A stretch of 64,000 nt of DNA from Dryococelus australis (taxonomy: Eukaryota > Arthropoda > Insecta > Phasmatodea > Phasmatidae). The stretch spans positions 286,388,966-286,452,965 of the forward strand of contig CM057009.1 of NCBI GenBank assembly GCA_029891345.1. The letters run 5' to 3'. The translations under genes were made by a program, and so were the position numbers. This document shows positions 36,728 through 47,039 of this stretch, in pieces; the first letter of the stretch is position 1, and each line of letters opens with the position of its first letter. Below the pieces are notes generated by a model, which saw only the letters and a program-made list of their open reading frames with translations, searched no databases and was not told where the DNA came from.

Positions 36728-37137
36728 TTGAATTTGTCTGTGGTGATTGTTCAAATGTTATCCATGTCTACAAGTGAGTTTATCGAGGTGTTTGAGGGTT
36801 TACCAAATATAAGTTTGAACATTGAATGGGATGATTCAGATTTTTATACATTGAATGGTGTGGCATCACTGTTGGCAGAGGATGAACCACTGGATCTGAG
36901 TCGAAGGCTGGATGTGGAGTCATGTCACCATGTTTGTTTACATCAGAGAGGCCTATAGACTTGTCAGCATTGGCTCCCATTCCATGTTCTACAGATGTCA
37001 AGACATCTATCCTCTACCCAGCTGTTCATTACCCAGCTGTCCGCTGTCCAGAGATGGAGACAGCATGGAACATTACACCCTCCAGATGCGATAATCGGGC
37101 GATGATGTTGTTGTCGTGTGTTGGCAAACCCCATTAA
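36728..37137 (+). pseudogene. short acidic ORF with PxDLS and VxCxE motifs
   Basis: Unidentified small protein. The open part (36728-36958, 76 codons) is acidic, with WDDSDFYTL, then LLAEDEPLDLSRR, and after that VESCHHVC. A 4-base loss relative to the mirror arm shifts the frame, and the continuation is found in the 36922-37137 frame with ERPIDLSALAP and YPAVRCPEME. PxDLS is the CtBP-binding motif and (L/V)xCxE resembles the retinoblastoma-binding motif. Both occur in adenovirus E1A, and E1A-like accessory proteins have been discussed for adintoviruses. This is motif-level inference only: short motifs arise by chance, although both arms carry versions of them. A TATA box lies just upstream. 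The natural start may be the internal MSTSEF, which is also present in the mirror arm. Confidence 0.45.
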
Positions 37138-37232
37138 AACATAAGAAGGCACCTGCTGAGAGGTGAGATCAGTGTCTTCCAATACAGGAGTCCATGCAGT
37201 TGGACCTGAGGCAGGAACCTGGTGAGCAGTAA

Positions 37233-37560
37233 CCTCTGGACACAGGACAGCTGGGTAACAAACAGCTGGGTAGCAAACAGATGGCTTGGTATCAATAGAA
37301 CCCAGGATAGGAGCCCACACCAACAAGTCTATGGGCCGCTCTGATGTACACGAACAAACATGGTGACATGACTCCACATTCAGGCCTCCACTCAAATCCA
37401 GCGATTAATCCTCTGCCAACAGCAATGCCACACCAATCAATGCATACAAATCTGAAAATCCCATTCAATGTTCGAACTCAGAGTTGGTAAACCCTCAAAC
37501 AACTTCATAAACTCACTTGTTGACATGGATAAAATATGAACAGTCGCCACAGACAAATAC
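37233..37560 (-). pseudogene. mirror copy of the acidic ORF
   Basis: Minus-strand equivalent of the 36728 ORF. The start MSTSEF is conserved near 37530, followed by FEGLP and NIEWD. One base loss shifts the frame. SLDLSGG (PLDLS changed to SLDLS), VESCHHVCSC, ERPIDLL and YPAVLCPEV follow in the long frame ending at 36964. The long frame (36964-37395) runs on through the 179-bp spacer into the left arm, so its last part is antisense of the left copy. Function unknown, as for the left copy. Confidence 0.45.
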
Positions 37561-38728
37561 AAAAAACAGTAGTGAGAAGAGTGATTTATCAGTTATATAA
37601 GTTTTGAAGGTATACCTGTGATGAGAGGCGACCCTTTTTCAGCCTGCGTGGCAATGTATTTTTTTTTTATCTTTTACAACTACCCTTAAGAACAGCATCA
37701 CCAAAAATCCGAGGTGATCCCGTCAAAACAGTTACTGTATTTGACCCACCTTCATCTTCTCAAAAAGTAGGTCAGTCCGAGCAGGGAGACATCAGGGAGG
37801 TCTATTTAAAGGATTTCAAAAGCCTAGTATTTTAGTTACTTACCCACAAATAATGAGCTTTTGTGAACCCTTTATATCTAACCAATGATTATTTTTTCTC
37901 ATTTAATAATGTTTTCAATTAAATACTCATGTGGCAAACTAACTTTCTGCAATTCGTAAGCATAAAAACCATCTCTGACTGGTTCACCAAAGTTTGATTC
38001 GAGATAATACACTCGAGAATATGAATGTTTACAAAAATAAACAACATTATATTTCTTTCCCAAATACATCTTTAAGTTTCGACACACGAACATAACCACA
38101 AACTTCAAAATTCAATTTACACTCATCATAAACCTTGATTTTGTTGTATACATATTTTATCAAACTGTTGTCTCTTACATTAATAGACCTGTTTTTTATC
38201 GTTGTGTCATAAATTGAATTATAGAATGTCATTATTTCAGGAAGAATATATATCCAAGAGTGAGTTCCACTCGATGTGAAAAAAATTTATGCAGTAACTG
38301 CTTTAAAGTTCTGTAAAAATTGCTCAACTGCCAAAGCCTTCTTTTGAGAATATATCATGCAATAATTAATTCCATTCCGAAACATTAAATCCTTGCGGTG
38401 AACATAAAAATTGTTGTTCCTTTATCGGCATGCAAATTATTTGGAACATTTTCCTGTAATACCAACTCCATCCCATTGCTAACTTGTAGCCCAATTTTAT
38501 TCTTAACTGGTATTCCCTAAGCGAATTTGGAATACATGTCTATGAGTCAAAATATACCCAAAACTACTATTATGTTTCAAGAGTAATAACATGGCACGCA
38601 ATTCAGCTTAAAAAAAAATTAATTCCCAATGTTATAACCTTTATTCTAGGAAAATTAACTTTGGCTGTTACATGCAACTCCATAACGAGTTATATAAATT
38701 TAATATTTACTTTAGTTAATATATCCGC
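37233..38728 (-). repeat. right arm of large inverted duplication
   Basis: Reverse-complement partner of 35567-37053. The outer end lies beside an AT microsatellite (38773-38822), beyond which Polinton coding remnants continue only on this side, so the right arm is in its original context and the left arm is probably the inverted copy. Confidence 0.8.
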
Positions 38729-38740
38729 CTTCACTAATAT
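37880..38740 (-). pseudogene. Polinton-type rve integrase, right-arm copy
   Basis: Frames in order give the first-strand region near 38.6 kb in decayed form, NVPNNLHADKGTT near 38.43 kb (second catalytic Asp, as in LQTDRGTEF), LMFRNGINYCMIYSQKKALA near 38.37 kb with VEQF for the VERFN Glu motif, LPEIMTFYNSIYD (the usual LPxLxxxYNxTxH), then VYNKIKVYDECKLNFEVCGY and VRVSKLKDVFGK, and finally SRVYYLESNFGEPVRDGFYA with YELQK (37899-38108). That last piece is the SH3-like C-terminal module of this integrase family. Stops and shifts show it is inactive. It is similar to, but clearly distinct from, the integrase at 47.0-47.9 kb. Confidence 0.75.
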
Positions 38741-38769
38741 TAAAAAAAAATCTATACTATTTTGTCTGT

Positions 38770-38772
<3 letters not shown>

Positions 38773-38822
<50 letters not shown>
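38773..38822. repeat. (AT)n microsatellite
   Basis: About 25 AT units. The Tyr-Ile runs in overlapping ORFs are artefacts of it. It has expanded between the core-like and integrase remnants. Confidence 0.9.
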
Positions 38823-38824
<2 letters not shown>

Positions 38825-39430
38825 TTTATATAAACCACTTCCAGCGATATTCCTTAATGAACTCAACTTTGGATGATCCACATCTTTAATACTCCCTAAA
38901 TATTTATCGATATTGCCCAAATGAGTGTTCTTGAGTATAACCAGTCAATAATTTTCCAAATCAGCATCTAAATACTCATTTCGTATCTTTTAAATAATAA
39001 TTCAAACAGACCATGGTTCGCCTCCATCGCATAATCACCTATTGGATTTTACCTCCTGGTAAAATTTATTACGAAATCACCTAAGAACCAAACATTTCAG
39101 TGCCGATTTATGTCATATGACATATAGCGAGTAGGTTTAATGCTAGATATCTATGAGAAAAATTAGAGAGTTTATCAATTAGTTGTTTCTTCTTCTCCGG
39201 GTTTCCCCAACTTATTTTCCATCGAAACCTCACTCGGTTTACGAGTCTCTGCATGTATTGCATCCTACCTGAATGTAACTGGTTTTAATATTTCTTCATT
39301 TAAAGTATCCCGTTCCATTGGAGCTTGTTTTGCTAGCAAATACTTCCCCTTCACTACCATTACAACATTATGTAATTCTGAAGTAGACTCAGTTATTGTG
39401 TATTCATCCTTCACATAAACATTATTTATT
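38825..39430 (-). pseudogene. Polinton core-like protein remnant
   Basis: Minus-strand frames show YLLAKQAPMERDTLNEEILK with PVT (39.35-39.28 kb), SMENKLGKPGEEETT, then FVINF..PIGDYAMEANHGLFELLFKR (39.06-39.0 kb) and, after a shift, LGNIDKYLGSIKDVDHPKLS near 38.9 kb. The order, a folded head ending in (T/N)xGLxELL followed by a segment with a Pro-Lys-Ser motif, is shared with the frame at 50784-51350 in the neighbouring Polinton (GLHAEEQNYCISNTQVKID...GLSNLLSKE). I recall this as a conserved arthropod Polinton protein of uncertain, probably virion-core, role. It is interrupted by stops and lies upstream of the right-arm integrase in the same orientation. Confidence 0.5.
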
Positions 39431-39799
39431 TATAGGCAACATAGCACTAATGAATGCATTTGTTTTCTAGCTGAACATTACTTCGACTACTCTGCGCCTT
39501 TTATAATTTATGAAATTAATTTAAGACACCATATATTTTACTTACAGTCCGTGTTCTCGAGTCATTAATAAAGAAGATTAATCGAGTTTTCACATCTTCA
39601 CATTACATTCATAGAGCACCGAGTATTTCGCGAATTCGTTCGGTACAGAGGTAGACTTTAAACACTTGTCCTTTTCTACTACTACTGTGATTGGACAGTA
39701 GTTATTAAGACACGGCCCTTTTAACTGTTAGTCAGTAGTAACCAGGAAGCAGCAGCGTGAGTGTTGAACAGTGCTGTACAAGGGCCTCACTTGATCGCA

Positions 39800-40277
39800 G
39801 CAACCAATAAGAAAACAATAATGTCTCGAGTGTATAGAGGAATGTCAATTCTAGCCTGCTGCCAAATCAATCCGCGAAATAATCGGGGCTCTACACAATT
39901 GAAATTCTGTGTTAGCAACTAAAGACGTAGTTTTGCTACTAATTTCACCACTTATAAAGCATGTTAAGTCATCCATTGTTTCTGTAAACTGTGATTTAAT
40001 AATTGTGATAACCATTTCATTAACATCACTCGTAAATGTATCTAAATGTGTGTCAGTACTAGTCTCGATATTTTGTATAGCATCTAACATATCCACGATA
40101 ATATTCATCATTACAGCCATATTCTAATAAACACCATCAAGCCCTTCAGATAGGCTTGCTATATTTTTGTGTATCCACCATTACTGTTTTTAATACATCT
40201 AACGTCATTGTGTTTAAACTTTCAACAAATCATTTATTTACAATATCACTATCTTTCACTGGGTCACTTACGTTACG
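39800..40277 (-). pseudogene. fibre-like protein remnant interrupted by the Polinton
   Basis: Running leftward from the Polinton boundary is TRNVSDPVKDSDIVNK with FVESLN (40.27-40.2 kb), the DPxDxDAVNK motif of Polinton fibre-like proteins. It is followed by LDVLKTVMVDTQKY and, in the 39851-40120 frame, a helical, T/D/E-rich stretch compatible with a coiled shaft (LDAIQNIETSTDTHLD). The reading frame meets the Polinton terminus directly at the motif, so I infer the 13-kb element inserted into this gene. The missing N-terminal half was looked for to the right of 53.53 kb and was not recognised. Confidence 0.5.
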
Positions 40278-40278
40278 A

Positions 40279-40653
40279 GTAGATGTATATTGCTGATCCT
40301 GGCCCATCCTTTATTTTCAACGAAATGTAGAGGTGCTTTGCTCCAAAATCAAGGTTTTTGAGGTTTAATTTAAGCTCAAATTTTTTTTTAAGAGGCGCTC
40401 TAAAAACAAGCAATTTTCTTTGGAAATCATGTACATTTAAGCCAAAATCAAGCAAATTTTCAATTTTTTCAAAATCGTCATGTAGAATTTGTGCACGTTA
40501 AAAAAAACAGCAAAATTTAAGCAAAAAATGCAAATTCCTCGCTTTTAAAGCAATTTTTCAACTTTTCTAGAAATTCTAATTTTGCGAGCAAGTAATCTAA
40601 GTCAAGCAAATTTATGCTAAAACCAATCAAAATAAGCTAAAAATATGATAAAA
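40279..40653 (+). repeat. left terminal inverted repeat
   Basis: Starts near TAGATGTATATTGC and runs through CCTTTATTTTCAACGAAATGTAGAGGTG and CCAAAATCAAGGTTTTTGAGG to AGCTAAAAATATGATAAAA. It matches the reverse complement of 53166-53530 at about 80 percent by eye. It is itself built from short A-rich motifs repeated several times, such as AAAATCAAG(C/G) and CAAGCAAATTT. Confidence 0.85.
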
Positions 40654-40675
40654 ATACAAATTAATAGAATTCAAT

Positions 40676-40975
40676 TTATTCAATTAATACAATATTATAT
40701 ATAGCTTTTCCATTTTTCATTTCTTTTAAACCTTTATGTGCCACAAAAACTTGTTTCTCATTTATCAATTTTAAAACATTTTCATCAATTATCTTCGCAT
40801 AGCGATCTGGTGAAGTAAGTTTATACATATCGTCTAGGATACAATTAATTTTTTTTACCGAATTTAGATTCATAAATTCGAAAATCTGTGGCTTCATACA
40901 ATTTATTAATTTCTAGAGCCGATAGTTAAGTGAATTCATATGACTGGTTCAACTTTTTGAGCAGAGCCTCCATTT
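40676..40975 (-). pseudogene. small conserved Polinton ORF
   Basis: About 98 codons from an ATG at 40975 (MEALLKKLNQSYEFT), with one stop after codon 15 and a frameshift before the 40676-40897 frame. It has EINKLYEATDFRIYESKFGK, then LDDMYKLTSPDRYAKII and GKAIYNIVLIE at the end. I recall a similar short protein (x-Y-x-I-x-(D/N)-x-R...TKFGK...LPxRF) next to the terminal repeat in other arthropod Polintons. Its role is unknown. It points outward toward the left terminus. Confidence 0.5.
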
Positions 40976-41056
40976 TTGTGTTTAATTAAAAGGAAAAAAA
41001 AATAAAGAAAAATATTTTTTCATTCTCTTAATAAATTAATTTCCTTAATAAATAAA

Positions 41057-41375
41057 ATGGAATCGATGTTTGAAATGGAAAATAATAACACTTGCAAGCG
41101 ATGTAAAAAGTGTGGTGAAGTATTAAACATATAAAGTTTTGCACCACATAAGTACACAAAAGATAAGCATTTTAGCATTTGTAAAAAATGTTCCAGTGAA
41201 TATGCTAGTAGTCGTTACAAGTTAAAAAAAGAGAAAGTAATGTGCGAGAGTGGAAAATATTATTATAATGCATCTCTCAAAAGGCACAAAAATAGTAAAT
41301 CACAGAATATAGCATTACATAATTTAAACAAAATTCATCACAATAAGTATCCAATGAAAACATGTAAAGAATGAA
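41057..41375 (+). pseudogene. zinc-finger ORF
   Basis: From ATG 41057, two treble-clef-like cysteine pairs are seen: CKRCKKCGEVLNI and SICKKCSSEYASSRYKLKK. They are followed by a C2H2-like piece CESGKYYYNASLKRHKNSK. A stop interrupts after codon 25 and another ends the frame near 41374. Such short Cys-rich proteins occur in Polintons and related viruses and may bind DNA. No specific function can be assigned. It is divergent from the minus-strand ORF at 40676-40975 and upstream of PolB in the same direction. Confidence 0.5.
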
Positions 41376-41577
41376 AAAAGAATACATCTATAAAACTACT
41401 AAGGACAAACATGCAAATATATGCAAAAATTGTTTTAGTGAATATCTTTAGAATTACCATCTTAACAAGAAGTTAAATACAGTTTCCCAATAATGTAAGT
41501 AAGCTCTTTTCGAATTTTCCAATTATCCATATTTTCCAATTTCTTTATAAATTTTTATTTCTTAGAAATAAAAAATT

Positions 41578-44500
41578 ATGGCGACGAACAACCTAACAGT
41601 TGAGTTGAGCAATAGGTAAATGAAAGATTTGAAAATCACACCTAGAGGTTTTGGAATAACATTTATAAACAGTCTAATGAAAAATGATTTAATTAGAATT
41701 CTTATACCATTTATTATTGATGAACAAAGAAAAAGAATTGATCAGCAAAGAAGAAGAAACTTCGCAAATTTGCCATTTTCTTATGCCAATATCAATGATA
41801 TGTATAAGAAAGATATAAAGAAATTGAAAAAAGTATTCCCATTCTCAAATAATTTATTTGTTTAACCTAGAAATAAAAGTAAACGGGTAACAGAATGGAT
41901 AACAAAGAATAATTTTACAAATTTACCTTTAACTGATGCCAATATCATTGAATTATATAAACAAGATAAAAACGAATTAAAAGAAATATTCCCCTATTCT
42001 ACTAATGTGTTTGTTAGCAAAAGAAGTAGAAGAACCAATAAAACTTACTTAGTTCATAATGCTTTAAAAAATAGGATATCAATATTTAACATTGATAATT
42101 CTATTAATTTTGTTGAGCCTAATATTTTCTTGACTTCAGTAAAAAAAATAAGGCATTTGAGATAATACACAATAATATTAGAATATTTAGAGGGTTGAAA
42201 ACCAGCATTAAATTATACACCAATTGTCGTAAGCAAGAGGATAATCAAGTAGAATTATTTACATTTCAATCACCAAATACAATATTGAATGAAGGAAATA
42301 TTAAAAGGATTTACAAATTCATAAAACAAGAATCACTTACACAGTTATCTGAATTTCAAAAAAGAGGTTCTGGATGGACTTTAGATGAGTAATTGGAATA
42401 CAATTAGCTTTAAATAGGTATAATCCATTAACTGGAGCATCTTATATAAAATTACTAGAAGTGATTAAGAATATAAAAGTATTGATAAATGTAAAGAATA
42501 ATGACCAAAAATGCTTTCTTTGGCAATAAAATCTTCATTCTTTCCAGCAGAAAATGATCCTCAAAGAGTTACTATATATAAAAATGTAGGGCTTTATACC
42601 GATAAAGTAATAGATAAATATGAATATCGTATTAAAATTGATGATATACCAAAAATATAAAATCAAATTGATACATCTAAAAATGTATACTCTATTGAAG
42701 ATGAAGGTAAATCCACAGTATATCCATTACAACTTACAAAGAATAAAAAGGATAAGCACATAAATTTGCATTATTTCAAATACGATAAAAATGCTCATCA
42801 TTATTGGATTACAGATGTACTGAAACTACTTCAGCACAAAAAAATAATCAACAACATAAAAATTATATATGTATGTGTCTTCAATTATTTTATTCTCATG
42901 AAAGACTAAATAAACATACAGACAGACGACTGCTCCAAAAATGAAGCAGTAAAATCACTTTACCCTCGAAAGGAGAGCAAATATTTTTCAAAAATTACAA
43001 ACATAAAATTAAGATTCCTTTCGCAATACATGCCGATTTTGAATCAATTTAAAAGAAAATATCAACCACCAAACCTAATCCAAAGGAAATTACTACTTTT
43101 AAATTAATAAAAAATTATCCAATTTTAACAGAGGATGATATTTATAATGACCTTTATAAGGAAATACTTAAAGAAAGACATATACTTACTAATGATCAAA
43201 TAAATAACATTGTTTTAAAGTTGAATGATGGATCATATACTATGAAATACCAATTACACGAAGCATCTGGTTTTTGTTATTATATTGTACCTAATTATTG
43301 TGATTATTAACCGTCAGTAGTATATCGAGGCCCAAATGCACATAAAATTTTATACAATCAATAAAACAGGAAGTAGAATAAATTGGTGAAATATATTTGC
43401 AAATTGAACCGATGCATCCACTAACAAAATAAGAAAAAATATCATATAGGAAATTAAAAAAATGTACTGTATGCGAATGTGAATAAACCGAGGAAAATGA
43501 AAAAGTACTTCATCATGATCATATAAATGGGAAATTCATTAATCCTGTTGTAATAATTGTATTCTACAATTAAAATTACCCAACTTTGTGCCAATTTTTT
43601 TCCACAATTTAGCTGGATATGATGCACAGTCATTAATTAAAGAGATAGGCTATGATGAAAAAAATATAGATTTAATAGCAAATAATGAATAAAAGTTTAT
43701 AACTTTTGGGAAACATACAGAAAATTTAAAAATGAGATTTATAGACATCTAAATTAATGGTCAGTAGTTTAGCGAAATTATCATCGAATTTAAGAGGATA
43801 TTAACTGAAACACTCAAAAACATTTCCCAAAAGTTAAGTAGATTTAGTAATTAGGAAAGGTGTTTATCGATATAAATGATGGACAGTTGGGGGAAATTAA
43901 GCGAAACCGATCTTCCACCAAAGAGTGAATTTTATAACAAATTAAACGATAGTTATATAAGTGATGATGATTATGAATATGCAAAATGTGTATGGAATCA
44001 ATTTAATATCAAAAATCTTGGTGAATATCATGATTTATATTTAAAGAGCGACGTATTGCTGTTAGCGGATATATTCGAAAATTTTTATAAATACTCTTAT
44101 AAATGTGTATGATTTACATCATGCCTGATATTTTACTGCACCAGGATTATCATGGGAAGGAATGTTTAAAATGACTAAAAACCACTAGATTTATTACACA
44201 ATTATGATATGATTTTAATGGTAGAAAAAGGTAATAGAGGTGGAATATCGCAATGTTGTAAGCGATATGTTAAGGCCAATAACAAATGTTTAGATTACTT
44301 TAACTCTAATGAAGAATCAAATTATTTAGCATATCTCGAAGCAAATAATTTATATAGATGGGCGATGTCTCAATATTTACCATATGGTGGTTTCGAATGG
44401 AGAATTATACAGCATTTCATTTTGCCGTGAACATATATTAAATTTGGATGATGGTTCGTATTATGGTTACATTTTAGAAGTAGATTTAGAATATCCACTA

Positions 44501-45535
44501 AAATTGCATAAATTACATAAAGATCTACCTTTTTGCCCCGAAAATAAGGTAGTTCCAAAAACAAATGATTCTAAATGATTAACAACATTATATAAAAAAA
44601 GTATGTATTACACTATCGTAATTTAAAACAGTGTATAAAGAATGGAATAAAACTTACTAAAATACATAGGATATAAAGTTTAATCAGTCTGCTTGGCTGA
44701 AAAAATAATATAGGTTGGAATACAGAGATGAGAACTAATGCCAAAAACGACTTTGAAAAAGATTTTTATAAGCTCATGAATGATTGTGTGTTTGGTAAGA
44801 CAATGGGAAATATAAGAAACAGAATAGATATAAGATTAATAGCAGATGCAGAAAAATGTGAAAAATTAATATCAAGGCCAAATTTTAAGAAAAGTACTAT
44901 ATTTAATGAGAATATTGTGGCCTACATATGAATAAAGCAAATATGAAATTTAATAAGCCAATTTATCTGGGTATGTGACTTTTAGACATATCGAAAGAGT
45001 TAATGTATGAATTTCATTATAATGTTATGAAACCAAAATATGGCAATAAAATTGAATTATGTTATCAAGATACCGATCGTACATTTATAACATAAAAATG
45101 GATGATTTTCACGAAGATATGAAGTCGATGATAGAAAAATTTGATACAAGTGATTACCCAAAAGATAATATATATAACATACCTCAAATAAACCAGAAAG
45201 TTATAGGTAATAGGCAAGACGATTGTAATGGGAAAATAATGAAAGAATTTGTTGGTTTACGACCAAAAATATATGCTTATAAGGTTGACGATAAAGAAAA
45301 TAAAAAATCGAAAGGAGTAAATAAATGCATTGTTAACAAGAGAATTACATTTGAGGACTAAGAATTGCTTGTTTAAAGAGAAAATATAATATAAAACAAT
45401 GAATTTAATAAGAAGCGAAAAGCATAAAATATATTCAGTAGAGTTAATAAAATAGAATTAAATCCTTATGTTGACAAATGGATTGAACTAGAAAATAATA
45501 TCAATACAGTGCCATATGGCTATCGAAACATAAAT
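41578..45535 (+). pseudogene. polB: protein-primed DNA polymerase B
   Basis: About 1,300-codon family B polymerase of the protein-primed type, the replicase of the element. Parts in order: N-terminal helical region (41578-42390) ending SEFQKRGSGWTLDE; NRYNPLTGASYIKL; a cysteine/nuclease region with IPFAIHADFES (ExoI motif DxE, about 43020); HHDH near 43515; [20 protein letters not shown] through [15 protein letters not shown] (43876-44090); GGISQCCKRY; palm motif A as YLAYLEANNLYRWAM (44325-44370), where the usual Asp is Glu; motif B region FYKLMNDCVFGKTMGN (44767-44815); motif C as CYQDTD (45061-45078); and a thumb/end with VNKIELNPYVDKW near 45440. More than ten stops or shifts are present. 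It is the best-preserved diagnostic gene of the element. Confidence 0.9.
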
Positions 45536-45537
45536 TC

Positions 45538-46189
45538 TCAAACAACTTTAATTTCCATAAGAATATCGATATCAGCACTATCAAAATCAACCAGTTTACC
45601 ATTTTCGTCGCTTATTTCTACGTGATTAAACAGCACATTATTTATTCTATAAAAATTGATACGCTGGCTCAAAACTAACATAATCTCTGAAGCTAAACAT
45701 AGTTTTTTGCGGAAAACTAGAAATTATATCAGTTTCTAAATGATTAGATTCGTCATACTTTATGAACATTCAATATGCCAAGTTACAGTGAATATTTATA
45801 ATTTTAAATTGATTAAAATTAGGTGATTTAGTACCTGTAACAGTCTTTTCTTTTACAATAGTCATATTTCTTTCTAAACCAAGAATATCAGAGAGTCTAT
45901 CGTCAAATTTAATATCTAACTTAGAATTAATAGATATTCTATTTTTCACATTATCTGCCGTTAATTCAATATTGTTTGTCGAAAATTGTTGAATCGTTTT
46001 TATAGTTTCTTTTAATGATTCTATATCGTATTGACCTCTGGGGATAGTATTGTTGTTTATATTTGGAGATAAAATGTTTGTATGAAAACTGATTAAGGCA
46101 AATGACTTATCTTTATGGGCGATGTCATAATGAAGTTTTTTCTTTAGAACAGAACTATTATTCGTTAACTTGAATACTCTAATATCCAT
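45538..46189 (-). pseudogene. penton-like (minor capsid) protein
   Basis: About 215 codons, open at 45770-46189 (MDIRVFKLTNNSS start) and continued in shifted frames to a stop at 45540-45538. Beta-strand-rich, with IPRGQYDIESLKETI, then ISINSKLDIKFDDRLSDILG, then PNFNQFKIINIHCNL, and the end INNVLFNHVEISDENGKLVD-like strand pattern. This order (a short strand plus PxGxYxI, a SxIDFxxxLSxxLGF helix, INIxC, and VxIxDxxGKLxDF) is that of the single-jelly-roll penton protein of arthropod Polintons as I recall it. Five copies would sit at each capsid vertex. It is convergent with PolB, whose end it nearly touches. Confidence 0.65.
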
Positions 46190-46249
46190 TTATAAAAAAA
46201 AACTTATTTAAATGAAAAAGAGTAGATTGGGGTGACGGAGTTTTAATAT

Positions 46250-46905
46250 GTGAGGAACTTCCAAAGCACAAAAAAAAATGGCGAGCTTTTGCCTGACAAT
46301 ATAAGAGCAATTATTATTGGGCATAGTAATTGCGGCAAGAAAAAATTGGTTATCAATTTGATTTATAAGACAGGTTGGTTAAATTTCAATAAAATAATTG
46401 TTTGTTCAAAGAGTTTGAATCAACCCAAACATGCTCAGTTACAAGATGATTTTGATGAGGCATTAAAAAAATTAAAAGTCAAAGAAAATACTTCATACTT
46501 TTTTAATAATACCGAGCAAATGGCCCCTTTAGATCAATGTGAAGGCGATCACTGGTTATCTTTGACGATATTATTTTAGATTACTACGATATTGTTCGCG
46601 ATTATTTTAATAGAGGAAGACATAAAATATAGATGTGTTATATTTAGCTCAAACTTATTCAAAAGTACCAACACAACTGATAAGAGATAATGCAAATTTT
46701 TATGTATATTTAGACAGGCAGATACTAATTTAAAACATACTTTTAATGATTTTGTGATGGAGAAATGCTTTATGGAAAATTTAAATTAATTATTTCAAAA
46801 TGTTGAGATGAACATTATGGTTTTATCACTTTAGATTTGAGAAGAAAAATTAACAATGGAATGTATAAAAATATAATTAAAAACTTTATTAAATTTAAAA
46901 AAATT
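46250..46905 (+). pseudogene. packaging ATPase (FtsK/HerA-A32 type)
   Basis: GELLPDNIRAIIIGHSNCGK carries the Walker A loop at 46310-46345 in the form GHSNCGKK: the Thr/Ser after GK is Lys. Strand VCSKSLNQP follows. After a frameshift at about 46560, VIFDDIILDYYDIVRDYF gives Walker B (DD) near 46560-46615, then FNRGRHK and, in other frames, LAQTYSKVP...LIRDN (sensor region) and a final GFITLDLRRKI near 46830. This matches the A32-like genome packaging ATPase of Polintons and large DNA viruses, which pumps DNA into the capsid using ATP. Stops are present from 46578 on. Confidence 0.85.
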
Positions 46906-46948
46906 TGATAGCATGTTTACGTTAAAACAAACACAGGACATATGTTAT

Positions 46949-46996
46949 AAACATTGAAACGACCCTTAAAACAAACATTGAAACGACCATTAAAAC
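46949..46996. repeat. 24-bp tandem repeat, two copies
   Basis: AAACATTGAAACGACC(C/A)TTAAAAC is repeated back to back with one mismatch, in the gap between the converging ATPase and integrase genes. Confidence 0.8.
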
Positions 46997-47039
46997 AATG
47001 TGCATTGCATTTTTATGTTTGAATTAGATAATTATACAA

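Larger units (their letters stand above)
35567..37053 (+). repeat. left arm of large inverted duplication
   Basis: About 1.49 kb that reappears in reverse complement at 37233-38728, roughly 80 percent alike by eye, with a 179-bp spacer. Anchors: the GAATTAAACTGGGCTACAAGTTAGCA region near 35795-35820 pairs with TGCTAACTTGTAGCCCAATTTTATTC near 38478-38505. GTGGAGTCATGTCACCATGTTTGTT at 36917-36941 pairs with AACAAACATGGTGACATGACTCCAC at 37354-37378. Both arms carry the same two coding remnants in mirror orientation. No terminal short inverted repeats or target duplications were fixed. Confidence 0.85.

Noticed and set aside
35567..38728. Palindrome as a parvovirus or a classic foldback transposon
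   Set aside because: No Rep or NS1 helicase motifs; both arms encode an rve integrase of the Polinton type.
38661..38920. ORFs with a Tyr-Ile run on both strands
   Set aside because: Translation of an AT dinucleotide repeat. Only the short segment right of it on the minus strand (LGNIDKYL...HPKLS) is kept as part of the core-like remnant.
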